This document shows positions 17,548 through 25,955 of a stretch of 64,000 nt of DNA, piece after piece; position 1 is the first letter of the stretch; each line of letters opens with the position of its first letter. The stretch comes from Rhodococcus sp. BP22 (GTDB lineage: Bacteria; Actinomycetota; Actinomycetes; Mycobacteriales; Mycobacteriaceae). Made by a program: the position numbers and the translations under genes. The notes beneath the pieces are model-generated. The model did not search any database. It was not told where the DNA came from and saw only the letters and a list, made by a program, of their open reading frames with translations. Location of the stretch: the NCBI RefSeq assembly GCF_014281965.1, contig NZ_JACFTB010000003.1, positions 124,001 to 188,000 of the forward strand, in the 5' to 3' direction.

Positions 17548-18380
17548 TACTTGGTCCGCTGCGCCTCGCGGGTTGCCGGGTGAACCGCGATGAGGCCCAA
17601 TCCGCGACGACGCTTGCACAGCGACGCCAACTCTTCGTACGCGGGCTTTCCGAGCATCTCGGTCAGTTCGGGCTTGTACGACTCGAAAACCTGCTTCTCT
17701 CCGACGTGCGCGTCAGGAGAGCCGGAGCAGTACCAGGAAAGGTCGTGACCGCCCTCGCCCCATCCGCGACGGTCGTATTCGCCGATGGTCGTCTTGAGGA
17801 TCTCGGTGCCGTCGGGCCGGGTGATCCAATCCTGCGTGCGGCGGATAGGCAGTTGCCAGCACACGTCGGGCTTGACCTCGAGCGGCTCGATGCCTTTGCG
17901 TAGGGCCATCGAGTGCAGCGCGCAGCCGATGCCCCCGGCGAATCCGGGGCGGTTCTGGAAGATGCACGCACCTTTGTACCGACGTGTGCGCAGGGATTGC
18001 TCGTCGTCGAGGTCGTCGAGTTCGACGTAACCCTTCTTTCCGAGCCCCTTGTCCATCAGTTGCCAGTCTTCCGGCGTGAGTAGCTTCACCGACTCGTCGA
18101 GCTTGCGCTTGTCGTCGTCATCGGACAGGAAGGCTCCGTGTGAGCAACAACCGTCGTCGGGGCGACCGGCAACCGTGCCCTGGCAGGCCGGAGTGCCGAA
18201 TACACACGTCCAGTTGGACAGAAGCCATGTCAGATCGGCCGCAATGATGTGCTCGGCGTTGTCGGGATCGGGAAATTCCACCCATTCGCGAGGAAAATCC
18301 AGATCAACTTCTGCAGCAAAAGTCTGCTGCCCACTACCTGGTGTCACAAGAGAGGACGGTAGACCCAGTACCGTGGTCAT
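17547..18380 (-). CDS. Conserved hypothetical protein (Rv0495c type)
   Basis: This 277-residue protein matches, by position and overall sequence, the conserved M. tuberculosis gene Rv0495c found between regX3 and ppx. It has several conserved cysteines ([59 protein letters not shown]), which suggests a metal or iron-sulfur site; that is an inference. The family has no established function that I know of. Its ATG directly abuts the start codon of the divergent ppx-like gene, so its promoter must lie inside that gene or the true start lies further in. Confidence 0.8.
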   Translation of the reverse strand: MTTVLGLPSSLVTPGSGQQTFAAEVDLDFPREWVEFPDPDNAEHIIAADLTWLLSNWTCVFGTPACQGTVAGRPDDGCCSHGAFLSDDDDKRKLDESVKLLTPEDWQLMDKGLGKKGYVELDDLDDEQSLRTRRYKGACIFQNRPGFAGGIGCALHSMALRKGIEPLEVKPDVCWQLPIRRTQDWITRPDGTEILKTTIGEYDRRGWGEGGHDLSWYCSGSPDAHVGEKQVFESYKPELTEMLGKPAYEELASLCKRRRGLGLIAVHPATREAQRTK

Positions 18381-18803
18381 GTGCGATTAGGGGTGCTCGA
18401 CGTCGGAAGCAACACCACACATCCATCGGTGATGGATGAGATTGTCGGTGGCCTCCCCGACCCTGAACTTCCCGCGAACGAACGCTTCGACGTTCTGCGG
18501 GGTGAGCTCGAATCGGAACTGCCGACGGATTTACCGGCTGCGGGCGAGGCGGACCGTACGGTGGGAACGTCGAGGACGTTTCGATCGTTGGTCCGAAGGC
18601 CGGGCGCGGACCGTGCAGGATGGGGATGCGTCGGTGTAGATCGGTCACCACAGTCGGTGTCAGGAGCTTTGGTAGCGGAGGCGAGCATGCGAGCACTGTC
18701 GATCGACCCGATCGAAATCCGTCCGAGGGCGCTGAGGGAAGGTTTGATTGTGCGGAAGCTGGACACCGAAACGACCGGCGATCCGGTAGTGAGTTCGAAA
18801 TGA
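18381..18803 (+). pseudogene. Internally deleted ppx/gppA-type exopolyphosphatase (Rv0496 type)
   Basis: The 140-residue frame begins with the family's first phosphate-binding motif ([12 protein letters not shown]) and ends with the family's usual C-terminal part (GALVAEASMRALSIDPIEI, then RPRALREGLIVRKLD). Ppx/GppA proteins of this branch are about 300 residues and hydrolyse polyphosphate or pppGpp. Here the middle is missing, including the second phosphate motif (DIGGGS-like) and the catalytic glutamate region. Fragments such as VGTSRTFRSLVRR remain, so several in-frame deletions must have occurred. The frame is still open and overlaps the next gene (ATGA), but the product should not be an active phosphatase. 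Confidence 0.75.
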
Positions 18804-20149
18804 CGAACAACAACGCGAACCCGGAGGACACCGGGCAGATCTCCGTTGCCGAGCTACTCGCGCGGAACGGTCAGAAGTCGAACCTCAATTCGGGCGGACG
18901 CCGCCGTCGAGGCGTCAAGGGCGGTATCTCCGTCGCCGAGTTGACCGGGGAAATCCCCGTCGTGCGCGACGAGCCGGCCTCTGCCGAAGCACCGGTCGTC
19001 GAACCGCCGCGTGCCGCCGCGCCGCCACCGCAGCCGACGCCCAAGCCTCAGTTCCAGCAAACGACTCGCAGGCAGCAGGAGCCGGAATTGTTGTCGGGAT
19101 CGACGACAGCTGCAGCCGATCTACTGAATCAGGCTCACGACGAGAACGAGCGTCGGCCTTACGGGTCGGCAGCCACGCAGCGACCGGTGCCGGTCCGTTC
19201 GCGTCAGGAAACAGTGTCGCGTCAGGAAACAGTGTCGCGTCAGGAAACAGTGTCGCGTCAGGAAACAGTGTCGCGTCAGGAAACAGTGTCGCGTCAGGAA
19301 ACAGTGGGGAAGCCGAACCAGGAAGCGAAACCGGTCGAGCGCAGTTCCCGCACGTCAGGCTTCGTGCAACGTAGTCGGTTCTCACGCACCGAAGCAGATG
19401 CTGTTCCGAAGACCGACGTGGTCGACAAGCCGTCGCAGGCTCGGCCACTTGCGGCAGATCAGCCCAGCACAGCCGCGATGCCAGCGCAGTCGCGACCGCA
19501 ACTCTCCGATCCGGTCCGGCCCAGGACGCCACTGAACCCGGTCGTGGCAGCTGAAAAGAAGGCAGTCGAAAAGAAGTCACCGGAAGCCGAAAAGAAGACA
19601 GCGGCGTCGCTCGCTGCAGCACCGACACCGGATACGAAGCCGAAGCTCGGAAGAGCGTTCGAGCGTCGCGCAGCATCGAAGCCCGACGACGCTGTGACCG
19701 AGGTGACCGATGCCGTCAAGGTCGGACCGGTCGACAAGAAGGTCGAGCCGGTCGACAAGAAGGTCGAGCCGGTCGACAAGAAGGTCGAGCCGGTCGACAA
19801 GAAGGATGAGAAAGACCAGGTAGTCGCCGAGGACGATCTCGCGACGGAGGCCGCGGACGCCTCGAAGGAACGAGCCGACAAGAAGAACGCTGCCAAGCAA
19901 TGGCTCGCACTCGCAGGACAGGGCGCCGTCGCAATCGTGGTGGGCGCACTCTTGTTCAAGGGCTTCGAGAAGCTCTGGGACATGCTGCCGTGGGTTGCCC
20001 TGATGTTGGCAGTCATCGTCATCGTCGGGTTGGTAGCTGTGGTGCGAATTCTGCGTCGAACCGACGATTTGCTCAGCATGGTGATAGCCATTGCGGTCGG
20101 GGTGTTCGTGACGTTGGGACCGCTGGCTTTCCAATTGAGTACGGGCTGA
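18800..20149 (+). CDS. Repeat-rich membrane protein (Rv0497 type)
   Basis: This 449-residue protein lies where Rv0497 sits in M. tuberculosis. The N-terminal part has two copies of an ISVAELL/ISVAELTGEIP motif (GQISVAELLARNG and GGISVAELTGEIPVV). A long Pro/Lys/Glu-rich disordered part follows, with two tandem repeat arrays (SRQETV six times and VDKKVEP three times plus a partial copy). The C-terminus has three membrane segments (GAVAIVVGALLFKGF, LPWVALMLAVIVIVGLVAVV, MVIAIAVGVFVTLGPLAF). The start overlaps the ppx stop by four bases. The function is unknown; it is probably a membrane-anchored scaffold. Confidence 0.8.
   Translation: MTNNNANPEDTGQISVAELLARNGQKSNLNSGGRRRRGVKGGISVAELTGEIPVVRDEPASAEAPVVEPPRAAAPPPQPTPKPQFQQTTRRQQEPELLSGSTTAAADLLNQAHDENERRPYGSAATQRPVPVRSRQETVSRQETVSRQETVSRQETVSRQETVSRQETVGKPNQEAKPVERSSRTSGFVQRSRFSRTEADAVPKTDVVDKPSQARPLAADQPSTAAMPAQSRPQLSDPVRPRTPLNPVVAAEKKAVEKKSPEAEKKTAASLAAAPTPDTKPKLGRAFERRAASKPDDAVTEVTDAVKVGPVDKKVEPVDKKVEPVDKKVEPVDKKDEKDQVVAEDDLATEAADASKERADKKNAAKQWLALAGQGAVAIVVGALLFKGFEKLWDMLPWVALMLAVIVIVGLVAVVRILRRTDDLLSMVIAIAVGVFVTLGPLAFQLSTG
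19199..19306 (+). repeat. Six perfect 18-bp tandem repeats, in frame
   Basis: The unit TCGCGTCAGGAAACAGTG (Ser-Arg-Gln-Glu-Thr-Val) occurs six times without change inside the Rv0497-type gene. Identical copies at the nucleotide level suggest recent expansion by slippage. Confidence 0.95.
19730..19806 (+). repeat. 21-bp tandem repeats, in frame
   Basis: The seven-codon unit encoding VDKKVEP occurs three times in full plus a partial fourth copy, all identical at the nucleotide level. It is the second repeat array in the same gene and lies in the charged linker before the membrane segments. Confidence 0.93.
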
Positions 20150-20156
20150 CTCGACG

Positions 20157-21002
20157 GTGGCGCCGAAAGGCTTGGTAGCAGTCGGATTGTCCACAGCTTC
20201 GGTGTATCCGCAGAACACCGAAGCGGCGTTTCGCTATGCGGCAGAGCTCGGCTACGACGGCATCGAGCTGATGGTGTGGGCCGAATCGGTGAGCCAGGAA
20301 GTCGATGCCGTTGCGTCGCTCTCTCGCAAGTATTCGATTCCGGTGCAAGCCATCCATGCCCCTTGCTTGCTGATTTCTCAACGAGTCTGGGGCGCCGACC
20401 CGGCCGCAAAGCTGGAACGTTCGGTGCAGGCCGCAGAGAAATTGGGTGCCTCGACAGTTGTCGTGCATCCGCCGTTTCGGTGGCAGCGGAAGTACGCGGA
20501 CGGATTTGCCGATCAGGTGGCGGACCTCGAGATGGGTTCGGACGTCGTGGTCGCCGTCGAGAACATGTTCCCGATGCGGGCGGACCGGTTGTTCGGGCGC
20601 AAGGAAGGATCTGCGGCGAGACTTCGCAAGCGTGGCGGCCCGGGTGCTGCACTATCGGCGTTCGCGCCGTCCTACGACCCGACCGATTCCGGGCACGCGC
20701 ACTACACGCTGGATCTGTCACATACGGCAACTGCCGGGACCGATGCGTTCGAGATGATGGATCGCATGGGTGCGGGCCTGGCGCATCTTCATCTGGCCGA
20801 CGGTAGGGGCGCGTCGGTCGACGAGCATCTCATTCCCGGGCACGGCGAACAACCGTGCGCCGAGGTGTGCACAGAGTTGGTTCGTCGCGGTTTTCGCGGG
20901 CAGGCCGTCATCGAGATCAATACGCAGAACGCGCGCACGCTGCCCGAACGGGCGTCGATGCTCGGGCAGGCCTTGGCATTCGCACGGCGGTATCTCGGGT
21001 AG
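20157..21002 (+). CDS. Sugar phosphate isomerase/epimerase (AP endonuclease 2-like TIM barrel, Rv0498 type)
   Basis: This 281-residue protein has the TIM-barrel pattern of xylose isomerase-like/AP endonuclease family 2 proteins: AAELGYDGIELMVWAES, PVQAIHAPCLL, GASTVVVHPPF, VAVENMFPM, LDLSHTA, LAHLHLADGRG and GQAVIEINTQN. The conserved His, Glu and Asp residues could bind a metal. It starts with GTG at 20157, eight bases after the previous stop. It occupies the Rv0498 position. The substrate is not known. Confidence 0.85.
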   Translation: MAPKGLVAVGLSTASVYPQNTEAAFRYAAELGYDGIELMVWAESVSQEVDAVASLSRKYSIPVQAIHAPCLLISQRVWGADPAAKLERSVQAAEKLGASTVVVHPPFRWQRKYADGFADQVADLEMGSDVVVAVENMFPMRADRLFGRKEGSAARLRKRGGPGAALSAFAPSYDPTDSGHAHYTLDLSHTATAGTDAFEMMDRMGAGLAHLHLADGRGASVDEHLIPGHGEQPCAEVCTELVRRGFRGQAVIEINTQNARTLPERASMLGQALAFARRYLG

Positions 21003-21045
21003 TTCGGCTCCCTCGACAGCGCGCTCATTTTCGGACTCCCACGGT

Positions 21046-21058
21046 GGGGGGGGGGGGG
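21046..21058 (+). repeat. Run of 13 G residues
   Basis: A 13-base G homopolymer lies in the gap between the isomerase stop and the thioesterase start, about 95 bp upstream of the latter. Such runs are prone to slippage and could vary promoter spacing, or the exact length may be a sequencing error. Confidence 0.8.
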
Positions 21059-21152
21059 ATCGCCGAGACCGACCTGGCGATGACGCCGGTGGAATCCGCG
21101 CACAAACGATTTTCACCCACCCATGACTCCACCCCCACGAAAGGCTCGACCG

Positions 21153-21989
21153 ATGACCGAACCCAGCCCCTTTCGTTCGGCTACTGCACTGACGACCCTC
21201 GCGCGTACCGACGTCGAGGGTTCCTTCGCAGCAGTGATCGACTCCGTCTGGACCATCGGCCCAAAGGTGCACGGTGGCACGATGCTTGCCACCTGTGCGG
21301 CGGCAGCGAAGGCTCAGCTCGACGACACGGAGGCGCAACCTCTCGCCGTCAGCGTCAGCTACCTGAATGCGCCCGACCCCGGCCGAGTCGATCTGACGAC
21401 GATCGTCCGCAAGCGTGGCAAGCAAGTGTCGAGCGTCGACGTCGAGATGTCTCAGGCCGGCCGGGTGGCGGTGCGGGCTGTCGTCACTCTGGGGCGCCCG
21501 GATACCGACTCGCCGCGACACGAAGTGCCCTCGGCGCTCGCGTCGATGCCGATCGAACCCCCTGCAGATGCCGACGCGGTCGGCGGAGAACATCCGATGG
21601 CGTCGGTAGTGCACCTGGCGCAGGGGTGCGACATGCGAATCGACCCGACATCGGCGCACTTTCTTACCGGTAAACAGGGCGAATCAGAGATTCGTATGTG
21701 GGTCCGGCCCCGTCCGGGCGACGAAGCCGATGCCGACACCGCAGTTCTGTTCGCACACATGACCGGTGACATCTGTGCACCGGTGACGATGAACCGCGGA
21801 CTGTTCGGCTGGGCTCCGACCGTGCAGTTGACGTCCTACCTTCGTCGTCGACCCGCTCCCGGCTGGCTGCGGGTAGCTGCGAGCAGCACCGTGATCGGCG
21901 CTACGTGGTTCGAAGAAGATCATCTGGTGTTGGACTCGACCGGAGCCGTGGTCGTGCAGAGCAGGCAGCTGGCGATGGTCCCGCGCTAG
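21153..21989 (+). CDS. Thioesterase family protein (Rv0499 type)
   Basis: This 278-residue protein appears to contain two hot-dog-fold halves (acyl-CoA thioesterase II-like): the first with GPKVHGGTMLATCAAAAKAQ and the second with WVRPRPGDEADADTAVLFAH and QLTSYLRRRPAPGWLRV. Members hydrolyse acyl-CoA thioesters. The ATG at 21153 has GAAAGG upstream and is preferred over an in-frame ATG at 21123. It corresponds in position to Rv0499. The substrate is unknown. Confidence 0.8.
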   Translation: MTEPSPFRSATALTTLARTDVEGSFAAVIDSVWTIGPKVHGGTMLATCAAAAKAQLDDTEAQPLAVSVSYLNAPDPGRVDLTTIVRKRGKQVSSVDVEMSQAGRVAVRAVVTLGRPDTDSPRHEVPSALASMPIEPPADADAVGGEHPMASVVHLAQGCDMRIDPTSAHFLTGKQGESEIRMWVRPRPGDEADADTAVLFAHMTGDICAPVTMNRGLFGWAPTVQLTSYLRRRPAPGWLRVAASSTVIGATWFEEDHLVLDSTGAVVVQSRQLAMVPR

Positions 21990-22020
21990 GCACGGAGAGG
22001 TCGCCTCTAGAGTTGCGGCC

Positions 22021-22836
22021 ATGACGAGAATTGCTGTAATCGGCGGCGGCCGCATCGGTGAGGCGCTGATCGCGGGCCTGCTCGAATCAGGGCACCCTGT
22101 CCGCGACCTGGTGGTAGCGGAGAAGTTCGAGGCCCGAGCCCGCGAGTTGGCCTCTGCGTTCGGGATCCTGACGGCGTCGATCGGGGAGGCATCGGAGAAC
22201 GCCGACGTCATCGTGCTGGCGGTCAAGCCTGGCGATGTGGATGCCGTGCTCACCGAGGTCGCCAAGGTCGACTTGGACGGAGAACGCGAACAACTGATCG
22301 TCTCACTCGCCGCCGGGGTGCCGACTTCGAAGTTCGAGTCCAAGCTTCCAGCAGGCTTCCCGGTCGTCCGGGTGATGCCGAATACGCCGATGCTCGTGGG
22401 CGAAGGCATGAGCGTGTTGGCCCCGGGGCGACACGCGAAGGCCGAGCACCTCGCACTCGTACGGACCGTTCTGTCCTCGGTCGGCAAGGTGGTGACGGTG
22501 AAAGAGTCTCAGCTCGACGCCGTCACGGCTGTTTCGGGGTCCGGGCCGGCGTACTTCTTCCTCGTCGCCGAGGCGATGATCGACGCGGGTGTCGGCCTCG
22601 GATTGGCCCGGGATGTGTCGACTTCTCTCGTCGTTCAGACGATGGTGGGGTCCGCGGCGATGCTCGATCGGTCCGAAGAGTCCGCAACGGAGCTTCGTTA
22701 CGCGGTAACTTCTCCTGGCGGTACGACGGCCGCAGCGGTGCGTGAATTGGAAACAAATGGCCTCCGAGCAGCGTTTTTCGACGCTTTGGGGGCCGCGAAG
22801 CGCAGATCCACTGAGATGGGCATCACAGCTGAATAG
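22021..22836 (+). CDS. proC: Pyrroline-5-carboxylate reductase
   Basis: This 271-residue enzyme performs the last step of proline synthesis, reducing pyrroline-5-carboxylate with NAD(P)H. The dinucleotide motif IGGGRIGEAL is at residues 7-16, followed by VVRVMPNTPMLVGEGMSVL and the family signature region AVTAVSGSGPAYFFLVAEAM and TSPGGTTAAAVRELE. It is the Rv0500 homologue in conserved order. The ATG at 22021 gives full family length. Confidence 0.96.
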   Translation: MTRIAVIGGGRIGEALIAGLLESGHPVRDLVVAEKFEARARELASAFGILTASIGEASENADVIVLAVKPGDVDAVLTEVAKVDLDGEREQLIVSLAAGVPTSKFESKLPAGFPVVRVMPNTPMLVGEGMSVLAPGRHAKAEHLALVRTVLSSVGKVVTVKESQLDAVTAVSGSGPAYFFLVAEAMIDAGVGLGLARDVSTSLVVQTMVGSAAMLDRSEESATELRYAVTSPGGTTAAAVRELETNGLRAAFFDALGAAKRRSTEMGITAE

Positions 22837-22963
22837 GGATTCGATTGCCCACACCCGTCGCAGTAACCCCATTGGTCCCGCTAAGCTCATCAATAGCACG
22901 TGCGTGTCTGTTCGGCAGGAGGGGAAGCCTGCCGCGCGAGACGTGCCGGAGGTAAGTGGATCA

Positions 22964-23200
22964 ATGACGCCTATAAGCAAGCCTTCCAAGGGTTCGTCCC
23001 TGGATGGCCAACCAGCTTTTGCTGGAACGCAGTTCCTCACAGTCGCCGAAGTGGCGTCACTGATGAGGGTGTCCAAAATGACTGTGTACCGACTGGTACA
23101 CGGCGGAGAGTTGCCTGCGGTACGGGTGGGTCGATCGTTTCGTGTGCACGCGAAAGCTGTGCACGATTACCTCGAGACCTCGTACTTCGATGCGGGCTGA
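22964..23200 (+). CDS. Excisionase-family helix-turn-helix protein (Rv0500A type)
   Basis: This 78-residue DNA-binding protein carries a MerR-like/excisionase HTH (FLTVAEVASLMRVSKMTVYR, then LVHGGELPAVRVGRSFRV). Mycobacteria have the same gene, Rv0500A, directly after proC. The ATG at 22964 has GGAGG eleven bases upstream. Despite the family name there is no phage context here: this is a conserved backbone gene of unknown target. Confidence 0.85.
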   Translation: MTPISKPSKGSSLDGQPAFAGTQFLTVAEVASLMRVSKMTVYRLVHGGELPAVRVGRSFRVHAKAVHDYLETSYFDAG

Positions 23201-23432
23201 GTAGCGCTCGCGCTCTCGGGTGAAGTCGGGCCGGTTTCGCAGATGAATGTCTGCACCGGTAAGATCTACACTCGTCGTGCCAGTCGCTGTTGTTGCATCG
23301 GGCTCTGGCTTCTGCAGCGCCCGAGCGCCAGCTTGGGGATCGACAACTCCGTAAGGGGTTCGAGGATGCCAGGTAGGCGTACGCAACTTCGCGTGCGCGA
23401 AAACGTAGACAAGAACGTGAGGAACACCCGCC

Positions 23433-23534
23433 ATGGGTTCAGTGATCAAGAAGCGTCGCAAGCGCATGTCGAAGAAGAAGCACCGCAAGTTGCTTCGTCG
23501 TACCCGAGTTCAGCGCAGGAAACTCGGTAAATAG
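23433..23534 (+). CDS. Ribosomal protein bS22 (33 aa, AURKAIP1/COX24 type)
   Basis: This 33-residue, extremely basic protein begins [19 protein letters not shown] and ends [12 protein letters not shown]. It matches the conserved Rv0500B protein, found in mycobacterial ribosome structures as an extra small-subunit component near the decoding region. GAGGAA lies about eight bases before the ATG. A strong T-tailed terminator follows within 15 bases of the stop. The gene is monocistronic, with its own 230-bp upstream region. Confidence 0.92.
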
Positions 23535-23548
23535 AGTTCCTCGAAAGA

Positions 23549-23581
23549 GGCCCGTCACCTTATGGTGTCGGGTCTTTTTTG
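23549..23581 (+). terminator. Rho-independent terminator after bS22
   Basis: GGCCCGTCACC and GGTGTCGGGTC form a stem around TTAT, with one mismatch and one G-U pair, followed by TTTTTT. It is one of two hairpins in the window with a clear T-tail. Confidence 0.85.
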
Positions 23582-23736
23582 TTTGATGAGGCACCCAGTT
23601 TTCGACGTCGGGAGTCCTGAAAGGCACTCTTGTCCGGATCTGCATTCTTCCTGCACAGGGTGCCATTTCTCGTACTCTCACATCTTCGCTGGATTCCAGT
23701 AGGCTGCTTGTTGCGGCACGAATTCTGGGGGTGTGT

Positions 23737-24846
23737 GTGAACTCGAACGATCGAGGCGTCGCGGCGCCGAAAGTGGTCCTCGTGACCGGTGTAAGCCGTT
23801 TTCTCGGGGGGTACCTCGTCACTCGGCTCGCGCAGAATCCATCGATCGAACGAGTCATCGCTGTCGATACGCTCTCACCGAGCAAAGACCTGCTGCGCAA
23901 GATGGGCCGCGCCGAGTTCGTGCGCGCCGACATCCGCAATCCGCTCATCGGCAAGGTCGTCCGCAGCGCGGGAGTGGACACCGTCGTCCACGCCGCCACC
24001 ATTGCCAAACCGCCCAGTTCCGGCGGTCGAGCAACCATGAAGGATCTCAACGTCATCGGGGCGATGCAACTCTTCGCCGTCTGCCAGAACTCACCGACCG
24101 TGCGCAAGGTCGTCCTGCGGTCTTCGTCGTCTGTTTATGGGTGCAGTGCCAAGGACCCGGTCAATTTCACCGAGGAGATGAGTGCCCGACGTCCGCCGCA
24201 GGGCGCCTACGCTCGGGACACCATCGACATCGAGGGCTACGTTCGCGGGCTCGGCCGTCGCCGTCCTGACGTCGCTGTGTCGATTTTGAGGATGGCGCCG
24301 CTGATCGGACCACGGCTCAACGGGACCATCTCGCGGTACATGACGTCACCGATCATCCCGAGCATTCTCGGCCGCGATGCACGCATGCAATTGCTGCACG
24401 AAGAAGACGCCCTGGCCGCACTCGAGAGGGCCACGATCGGCGGACCGGCAGGCACGTTCAACGTCGGAGCCGACGGTACGATCATGTTCTCTCAGGCCAT
24501 CCGGCGGGCGGGTCGCATCGAAGCGCCCGTGCCGTTCGCGTTGTTCAAGAGTGTAGGTCGAGCACTGATGGGTGGCATGATGCGCGAGTTCACCACCGAA
24601 CAACTCGACTATTTCCATTTCGGCTGCGGGCTCGACACGACCCGTATGAGATCCGATCTTGGTTTCGAACCGCGGTGGACAACCGTGCAGGCTTTCGACG
24701 ACTTCGTTCGCGGTGCAGCACTGCGCCCGGTCCTCAAAACCGAGTGGGTCGATGCCGCAGAGAAACAGTTGTTGTCGATTGTCGATGCAGGTGCAGCAGT
24801 GTCGACGAAGGTACTGACCGTCGCGAGTCCGGGACGAAGGAGGTGA
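23737..24846 (+). CDS. NAD-dependent epimerase/dehydratase (GalE2, Rv0501 type)
   Basis: This 369-residue extended short-chain dehydrogenase has the NAD-binding motif VVLVTGVSRFLGGYLVTRL near the start, AGVDTVVHAATIAKP and SSSSVYGCSA, with a degenerate YxxxK-like region (GAYARDTIDIEGYVRG). M. tuberculosis Rv0501 (galE2) is the positional counterpart. The sugar-nucleotide role is not proven. Several in-frame GTG codons overlap at 23731-23739; 23737 gives the best distance from the GGGGG ribosome site. The stop overlaps the next frame's possible GTG. Confidence 0.82.
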   Translation: MNSNDRGVAAPKVVLVTGVSRFLGGYLVTRLAQNPSIERVIAVDTLSPSKDLLRKMGRAEFVRADIRNPLIGKVVRSAGVDTVVHAATIAKPPSSGGRATMKDLNVIGAMQLFAVCQNSPTVRKVVLRSSSSVYGCSAKDPVNFTEEMSARRPPQGAYARDTIDIEGYVRGLGRRRPDVAVSILRMAPLIGPRLNGTISRYMTSPIIPSILGRDARMQLLHEEDALAALERATIGGPAGTFNVGADGTIMFSQAIRRAGRIEAPVPFALFKSVGRALMGGMMREFTTEQLDYFHFGCGLDTTRMRSDLGFEPRWTTVQAFDDFVRGAALRPVLKTEWVDAAEKQLLSIVDAGAAVSTKVLTVASPGRRR

Positions 24847-24851
24847 GCGAC

Positions 24852-25937
24852 GTGGCGAAGGTAATTCCGCTGCACGGCGGTGGGTCCGGTAGAACGGCGT
24901 CCGCGAGAAACACAGACCAAAGCCGGGTAGAACGAAGTCGCAGCCGCCACCCGTCCTCGTACACCGAGGTCCGGCCGCCCACACCACTCATCACGCCGAC
25001 CCTCGCCACACCGCCGGTGACAGCCACACCGCCGGTGACAGCCGCACCGCCGGTGACGACAGTTCCGGTGTCCGTGCCCATCGACGCGATCAGAGAAAAA
25101 CTGGTCGACCAGATTGCCGGAACCGCCGAGTTCCTGCGACGTCGGCTCGCCGGGGACTATCAGATCGACGAATTCGGGTACGACCCCCACTTCGCCGATG
25201 CCGTATGGCTTCCGCTGCTGCGGCCATTGTTCGACAAATGGTTCCGCGTCGAGGTCAAGGGCATCGAGAACATCCCGAACGACGGCGGTGCACTCGTTGT
25301 CGCCAATCACGCCGGCGTCATCCCGATCGATGCGTTGATGACCTCCGTCGCCGTGCGTGATCACCATCCCGCGCACCGACCGCTGCGAATGTTGGCAGCC
25401 GACATGGCATTCGAGATGCCCGGGGTCGGATCGATCGCACGCAAAGCGGGACACACGCTCGCCTGCAACCCCGATGCCGAGCGACTGCTACGCATGGGGG
25501 AAGTAGCGGCGGTCTTCCCCGAGGGCTTCAAGGGAATCGGCAAGCCGTTCAGCGAGCGCTACAAACTGCAACGGTTCGGCCGCGGCGGTTTCGTATCGGC
25601 CGCCTTGCGTACGGGAGCGCCGATCATCCCTTGCTCGATCGTGGGATCGGAAGAGATCTACCCGAAAATCGGCGACCTCACCACCCTCGCTCGGCTGATG
25701 GGGATGCCGTACTTTCCGGTCACGCCACTCTTTCCGCACTTCGGCCCACTCGGTCTCATCCCGCTGCCGTCGAAGTGGTACATCGAGTTCGGTAAGCCGA
25801 TCTACACCGACTCGTACGAAGCCCAAGCTTCGGACGATCCGATGGTGCTCTTCGAGTTGACCGACCACGTTCGCGAAACGATCCAGCACACGCTCTATCG
25901 ACTTCTCGCCAAGCGTCGCAACGTCTTCCTCGGGTAG
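24852..25937 (+). CDS. Phospholipid/glycerol acyltransferase-like protein (Rv0502 type)
   Basis: This 361-residue protein has a variable N-terminal part with TPPVTA repeats, then a PlsC-like acyltransferase domain: VVANHAGVIPIDALM (catalytic His and Asp), FEMPGVGSIARKAG, VAAVFPEGFKGIGK and GAPIIPCSIVGSEEIY. Such enzymes transfer acyl chains to glycerol phosphate-type acceptors at the membrane. The GTG at 24852 is eight bases downstream of AAGGAGG; a GTG at 24843 overlaps that site and is less likely. It is cotranscribed with the upstream epimerase gene. Confidence 0.85.
   Translation: MAKVIPLHGGGSGRTASARNTDQSRVERSRSRHPSSYTEVRPPTPLITPTLATPPVTATPPVTAAPPVTTVPVSVPIDAIREKLVDQIAGTAEFLRRRLAGDYQIDEFGYDPHFADAVWLPLLRPLFDKWFRVEVKGIENIPNDGGALVVANHAGVIPIDALMTSVAVRDHHPAHRPLRMLAADMAFEMPGVGSIARKAGHTLACNPDAERLLRMGEVAAVFPEGFKGIGKPFSERYKLQRFGRGGFVSAALRTGAPIIPCSIVGSEEIYPKIGDLTTLARLMGMPYFPVTPLFPHFGPLGLIPLPSKWYIEFGKPIYTDSYEAQASDDPMVLFELTDHVRETIQHTLYRLLAKRRNVFLG
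25005..25058 (+). repeat. Three 18-bp tandem repeats, in frame
   Basis: The unit GCCACACCGCCGGTGACA (Ala-Thr-Pro-Pro-Val-Thr) is repeated three times, the last copy with two changes. It lies in the disordered N-terminal part of the acyltransferase-like gene. Confidence 0.88.
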
Positions 25938-25955
25938 CTCTGTAAAGTCCTCGCG

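Noticed and set aside
19199..19306. The regular 18-bp repeats as a possible CRISPR array
   Set aside because: The units are contiguous without spacers, keep a reading frame, and no cas genes are present.
19459..20730. A 423-codon minus-strand open frame
   Set aside because: It mirrors the repeat-rich protein and isomerase genes; its repeats are only the complement of those coding repeats.
22964..23200. The excisionase-like gene as evidence of a prophage
   Set aside because: The gene is part of the conserved proC neighbourhood in mycobacteria and has no phage genes near it.
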